A stretch of DNA of 9,008 nt from JANWYT01 sp034432435 (GTDB taxonomy: Bacteria; Chloroflexota; Anaerolineae; Aggregatilineales; Phototrophicaceae): the NCBI GenBank assembly GCA_034432435.1, contig DAOUBS010000041.1:1-9008 (forward strand), written 5' to 3'. Shown here in pieces: positions 6,199 through 9,008 of the stretch; positions within the stretch are counted from its first letter, which is position 1; the number at the start of each line of letters is the position of its first letter. The notes under the pieces were generated by a model that did not search any database, was not told the DNA's origin, and worked only from the letters and a program-made list of their open reading frames with translations. The translations under genes were made by a program, and so were the position numbers.

Positions 6199-7140
6199 AT
6201 GATCGAAACTGAGAACCTCACCAAAGTCTTCGACGATTTTTTGGCAGTAGACCGCGTGACGCTGCGCGTGAACCCGGGCGAGGTGTTGGCGCTGTTGGGG
6301 CCAAACGGCGCAGGCAAGACGACTACCGTCCGTATGCTGACCTCGATCCTCGCGCCTACCGCTGGTCATGCAGTCGTCGCAGGGTTCGACGTGGTGAAAC
6401 ACCCCGAGCAGGTGCGCGCTCACGTTGGTGTCTTGACGGAGCAGCACGGCCTCTACGAGCGCATGAAAGGCCTCGAGTACCTCGACTTCTTCGGTGAGGT
6501 CTACCGCGTCCCGAAACAGACACGCCGCGAGCGTGCCACGAACCTGATGAAGCGCTTCGGCCTCGAGGACGCCATGCATCGGCGCGTCGGCGACTACAGC
6601 AAGGGCATGAAGCAGAAGCTGGCGCTGGTGCGCGCCCTCTTGCACAACCCGCCAGTGCTGCTGCTGGATGAACCCACCTCGGCCATGGATCCGCTCAGCG
6701 CCAAGCAAGTCCGCGACGCGATCATAGAACTCCAGCGCGACGAGCGCACGTTTCTCATCACCACTCACAACCTAGCAGAAGCGCAGCAGCTCGCCAACCA
6801 GATCGCCATCATTCGGCATGGGCGCATCATCGCGCTCGGCACATTTGACGAGTTGGCACAGCAGTTCGGCGGGGAAACCATCGTCGAGATGCGTGTGGAC
6901 GGCACGCTCAACGGGGCAGCCCAAGACTTCGCCGACCTGATCACTATCGTCGACCAAACCGAGGACGCGCTGTACTTCCGCACGCCGTCACCGCGCCAGA
7001 CCAACCCCGACGTGTTGGCGCGCGCCGTGGGCTTGGGGCTGCGCGTCGTCACCTTGTCACAGAAGAAACAATCGCTTGAGGACATCTACCTGCAAGTGGT
7101 GAAGGAAGACGAAACCCATGACCGCTATCACCAGCCCTGA
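6199..7140 (+). CDS. ABC transporter ATP-binding protein (NatA/CcmA-like, ABC-2 type)
   Basis: This is the cytoplasmic ATPase that powers a two-gene ABC exporter. It has 313 residues. All nucleotide-binding motifs are intact: Walker A GPNGAGKTT at 34-42, Q-loop Q82 in LTEQHG, signature YSKGM at 133-137, Walker B VLLLDEP at 153-159, D-loop SAMD at 161-164 and H-loop H190 in TTHNLAE. The signature YSKGMKQK and the extra C-terminal domain (about 215-313) are typical of the NatA/CcmA/DrrA exporter class. The first sequence codons MIETENLTKVF fit a normal family N-terminus. The last 23 bases overlap the permease gene, indicating translational coupling. The substrate is not evident; NatAB homologues move sodium, and others move drugs, lipids or peptides. 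Confidence 0.94.
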   Translation: MIETENLTKVFDDFLAVDRVTLRVNPGEVLALLGPNGAGKTTTVRMLTSILAPTAGHAVVAGFDVVKHPEQVRAHVGVLTEQHGLYERMKGLEYLDFFGEVYRVPKQTRRERATNLMKRFGLEDAMHRRVGDYSKGMKQKLALVRALLHNPPVLLLDEPTSAMDPLSAKQVRDAIIELQRDERTFLITTHNLAEAQQLANQIAIIRHGRIIALGTFDELAQQFGGETIVEMRVDGTLNGAAQDFADLITIVDQTEDALYFRTPSPRQTNPDVLARAVGLGLRVVTLSQKKQSLEDIYLQVVKEDETHDRYHQP

Positions 7141-8650
7141 ACCTGCCCGCCCCAGCCTACAGCGCACCCTCTCTAACGCGCTCATCATCACCCGCCGCGA
7201 GGTGCGCGACAGCTTCCGCGATTGGCGCATCATCGTTCCCATCATCATCCTCACGTTCTTCTTCCCATTCCTCGCGCAGAACGTGGCGGCCAGCTTCTCA
7301 AACTTCTTAGAGGGCTTTGGCGCACAGATCATCGGCGAGCGCACCATCCCCTTCTTGCTCATGATCGTTGGCTTCTTCCCCATCTCGATCTCGCTGGTGA
7401 TCGCGCTCGAGACGTTCGTCGGCGAGAAAGAGCGCCGCAGCCTTGAGCCGCTGCTCAGCACCCCCCTCTCCAACACCGAGCTATACATCGGCAAGACGCT
7501 GGCCGCCATGATTCCACCGCTGCTGGCCAGCTTTGGGGGGATGGTCGTCTACCTGCTCACGCTCTTAGGTGGAGAGCTGGCATGGCGCCCACCCGCGATG
7601 CTCATCGTGCAGATCTTCATCTTGACGATCGTGCAAGCGCTAGTGATGGTCACCGGCGCGGTCGTCGTCAGCAGCCAGACGACCAGCACGCGCGCCGCCA
7701 ACCTGCTGGCCAGTTTCATCATCATCCCAATGGCGCTCGTCATCAACGGTGAGAGCGTCATCATGTTCCTCGCGCCGGATGCCAATTCGCCCAACGGGAT
7801 CGGGGCGCTGTGGGCCATCGCAGCCGGCATGATGCTGGTGGTGGTACTGCTGCTGCGCATGGGCAACGCCATCTTCAACCGTGAGGAATTGCTCGGGCGG
7901 ATGATCGACCAGATCAGCCTCAGCGGGACGTTGCGCAAGATGGGGCGCTACATTCTCGCAACGGATGAAGCGGGCACGCCGCCGCGTAACCTGCTCGACT
8001 GGTATCGGCGCGGCATCGGCTTGTCGCTCTCGCGCCTGCGCATCCCGATTCTCTTAAGTGTGGCCGTGTTCGCTGTGGCGTTTGGGGCGGGCATATTCAT
8101 CGGAACGCTGCCCGAGCTGCGCCTGCCTCTGCCAAGCGCGGCGCTGTTTGAAGCCGCCCTCGCCAACCTACGACAGGACAACTCGGTCATCAACGACTTA
8201 TTCGGCGGCTATCTCGGCTCCAACATCCAGCGCGCTTATTTCACCTCGGTCTTTACCGACAGCCTGCGCGTGCTGGCGTTGGGGGTGATCCTCTCAACCT
8301 TCAGCTTCGGCGTGGCTGCTTTCATTATCATGCCCTTGACGTATGTGATCGCGGGCTATGTGCTGATGCAGTTTTTGCTTGCAGGCTACGGAACAGAGCT
8401 GTTCCTGACAGCGTTTGTGCCGCACAACATCGTGAAGATCCCCGTTGCGATCCTCGCTACCGCGGCTTTGTTTCGGCTTGGCTCGGTGGTCACACGCCCG
8501 CCGCGCACGCACACGCTTGGCCACGCGTGGATCGTCGCGTTCGGCGACATGGTGAAAGTGAGCCTCGGCGTCGTCATCCCGGGCTTGTTTGTGGCGGCTC
8601 TGTTAGAGGTGACGCTCACTCCGTGGCTGCTGCTCAACCTGCTGAGTTAA
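7118..8650 (+). CDS. ABC-2 type permease fused to a SpoIIM-like (DUF95) membrane domain
   Basis: This is the membrane partner of the upstream ATPase, 510 residues. Residues 1-265 look like one ABC-2/NatB-type permease half. A short cytoplasmic lead (REVRDSFRDWR) enters a helix at 37-53, followed by the coupling-region motif GEKERRSLEPLLSTP at 102-116, then helices at about 125-150, 160-187, 195-212 and 228-247. A polar linker (250-300) leads to a second half with helices at about 308-330, 382-425 and 433-455 and a last one at 482-505. That half resembles the SpoIIM/DUF95 family: N-terminal amphipathic segment, FVPHNIVKIPVAIL at 433-446 where family members carry a PHG-x3-E-x-P pattern, and ALLEVTLTPWL near the end. 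The family assignment of the second half comes from pattern recognition, not a search. No large extracellular loop typical of NatB is obvious. Its ATG lies inside the ATPase gene, 23 bp before that gene's end. Confidence 0.88.
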   Translation: MTAITSPEPARPSLQRTLSNALIITRREVRDSFRDWRIIVPIIILTFFFPFLAQNVAASFSNFLEGFGAQIIGERTIPFLLMIVGFFPISISLVIALETFVGEKERRSLEPLLSTPLSNTELYIGKTLAAMIPPLLASFGGMVVYLLTLLGGELAWRPPAMLIVQIFILTIVQALVMVTGAVVVSSQTTSTRAANLLASFIIIPMALVINGESVIMFLAPDANSPNGIGALWAIAAGMMLVVVLLLRMGNAIFNREELLGRMIDQISLSGTLRKMGRYILATDEAGTPPRNLLDWYRRGIGLSLSRLRIPILLSVAVFAVAFGAGIFIGTLPELRLPLPSAALFEAALANLRQDNSVINDLFGGYLGSNIQRAYFTSVFTDSLRVLALGVILSTFSFGVAAFIIMPLTYVIAGYVLMQFLLAGYGTELFLTAFVPHNIVKIPVAILATAALFRLGSVVTRPPRTHTLGHAWIVAFGDMVKVSLGVVIPGLFVAALLEVTLTPWLLLNLLS

Positions 8651-8676
8651 ACACGGTTAAGAAAACGCGCTATAAT
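8647..8676 (+). promoter_or_regulatory. Candidate promoter of the MBL-fold gene
   Basis: A consensus TATAAT (8671-8676) has TTAAAC (8647-8652) 18 bases upstream; the latter overlaps the permease stop codon. The predicted leader to the ATG at 8728 is about 45 bases. No intrinsic terminator separates the permease from this site, so read-through is also possible. Confidence 0.5.
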
Positions 8677-8727
8677 TTAGTAGACATGTGTATTCTGCGC
8701 TCAATCCCGTGAAAGCCTGACGATTCA

Positions 8728-9008
8728 ATGGCTAAGATCACCATCTTAGGTTCAGCAGCGGCTGTAAACGATGCGACCCATGATTACACTCACTTTCTGC
8801 TAGAAGGTCAGAAAGACAGCCCAATTCTCGTGGACGCAGGCAGCAACCCGCTCGGCAAGATCAAAAACCTCGGCATCGACGACGAGAACCTACAGGACAT
8901 CATTCTCACCCACTTCCACAGCGATCACGTCGGCGGCATCCCCAACATGATGATGCACATGTGGCTGCTAGGGCGGCGCGCGCCGCTGCGCATCTACGGT
9001 ATCCACCA
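8728..9008 (+). CDS. MBL-fold metallo-hydrolase, RNase Z-like (runs off the right edge)
   Basis: This is the N-terminal 93 residues of a metallo-beta-lactamase-fold hydrolase. It starts MAKITILGSAAAVND, and the beta-strand pattern continues through ILVDAGSN. The zinc-binding motif H-x-H-x-D-H is present as THFHSDHVGG (H62, H64, D66, H67). The opening ILGS with a small-residue turn, the DAG element and the GGIP after the motif resemble RNase Z/ElaC-like and related hydrolases of unknown substrate. The remaining metal ligands and any exosite lie beyond the window, so tRNA 3' processing cannot be claimed. The Shine-Dalgarno is poor (GAAAG, 8711-8715). It follows the ABC operon by 77 bases with its own promoter-like element. 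Confidence 0.88.
   Translation, partial: MAKITILGSAAAVNDATHDYTHFLLEGQKDSPILVDAGSNPLGKIKNLGIDDENLQDIILTHFHSDHVGGIPNMMMHMWLLGRRAPLRIYGIH

Noticed and set aside
6193..6768. Minus-strand ORF of 191 codons opposite the ABC ATPase
   Set aside because: It lies antisense to an ATPase gene with every nucleotide-binding motif intact, and its own sequence has no recognisable domain.
8686..8712. Eight-codon upstream ORF (MCILRSIP) in the MBL leader
   Set aside because: It has no Shine-Dalgarno sequence, and an ORF this short arises readily by chance; there is no sign of a regulatory leader peptide.

Overview
The window reads as an ordinary chromosomal segment of a moderately GC-rich, free-living bacterium. 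It contains no mobile elements, phage genes or CRISPR array. The style of several proteins (the Lon N-domain, the ABC-2/SpoIIM permease, the long-form RmlA) suggests the phylum Chloroflexota. That placement is an impression from protein sequences, not a computed one. Coding density is high, and base composition looks uniform by eye.

Layout. (1) Positions 1-686, minus: the N-terminal part of a Lon protease that continues off the left edge. (2) 687-923: a divergent intergenic region with candidate promoters in both directions, a 10-bp palindrome and a 10-bp direct repeat. (3) 924-1133, plus: a 69-residue protein of unknown function whose stop overlaps the stop of the convergent rmlB. (4) 1130-4102, minus: a three-gene nucleotide-sugar operon in the order rmlA (long form), Cof-type HAD phosphatase, rmlB. 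(5) 4103-4283: intergenic, with a possible operator, a GC-rich hairpin and the tRNA terminator. (6) 4284-4357, minus: tRNA-Pro(CGG) with its own promoter and terminator. (7) 4405-6091, plus: a CDP-alcohol phosphatidyltransferase followed one base later by lgt, ending at a strong intrinsic terminator. (8) 6199-8650, plus: an ABC exporter pair, a NatA-like ATPase overlapping a permease that joins an ABC-2 half to a SpoIIM-like half. (9) 8728 to the right edge, plus: the start of a metallo-beta-lactamase-fold hydrolase.

How the genes work together. RmlA and RmlB catalyse the first two steps from glucose-1-phosphate to dTDP-4-keto-6-deoxyglucose, a precursor of deoxysugars for surface glycans; rmlC and rmlD are not in the window. 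The phosphatidyltransferase may supply phosphatidylglycerol, which Lgt uses to lipidate prolipoproteins, so that pair could form a small membrane-lipid and lipoprotein unit. The ABC pair is probably an exporter of unknown substrate.

No clearly undescribed system stands out. The points most worth a second look are the ABC-2/SpoIIM fusion, a segment of about 50 extra residues inside Lgt, the HAD phosphatase lodged between rmlA and rmlB, and candidate operator elements upstream of rmlA and lon.
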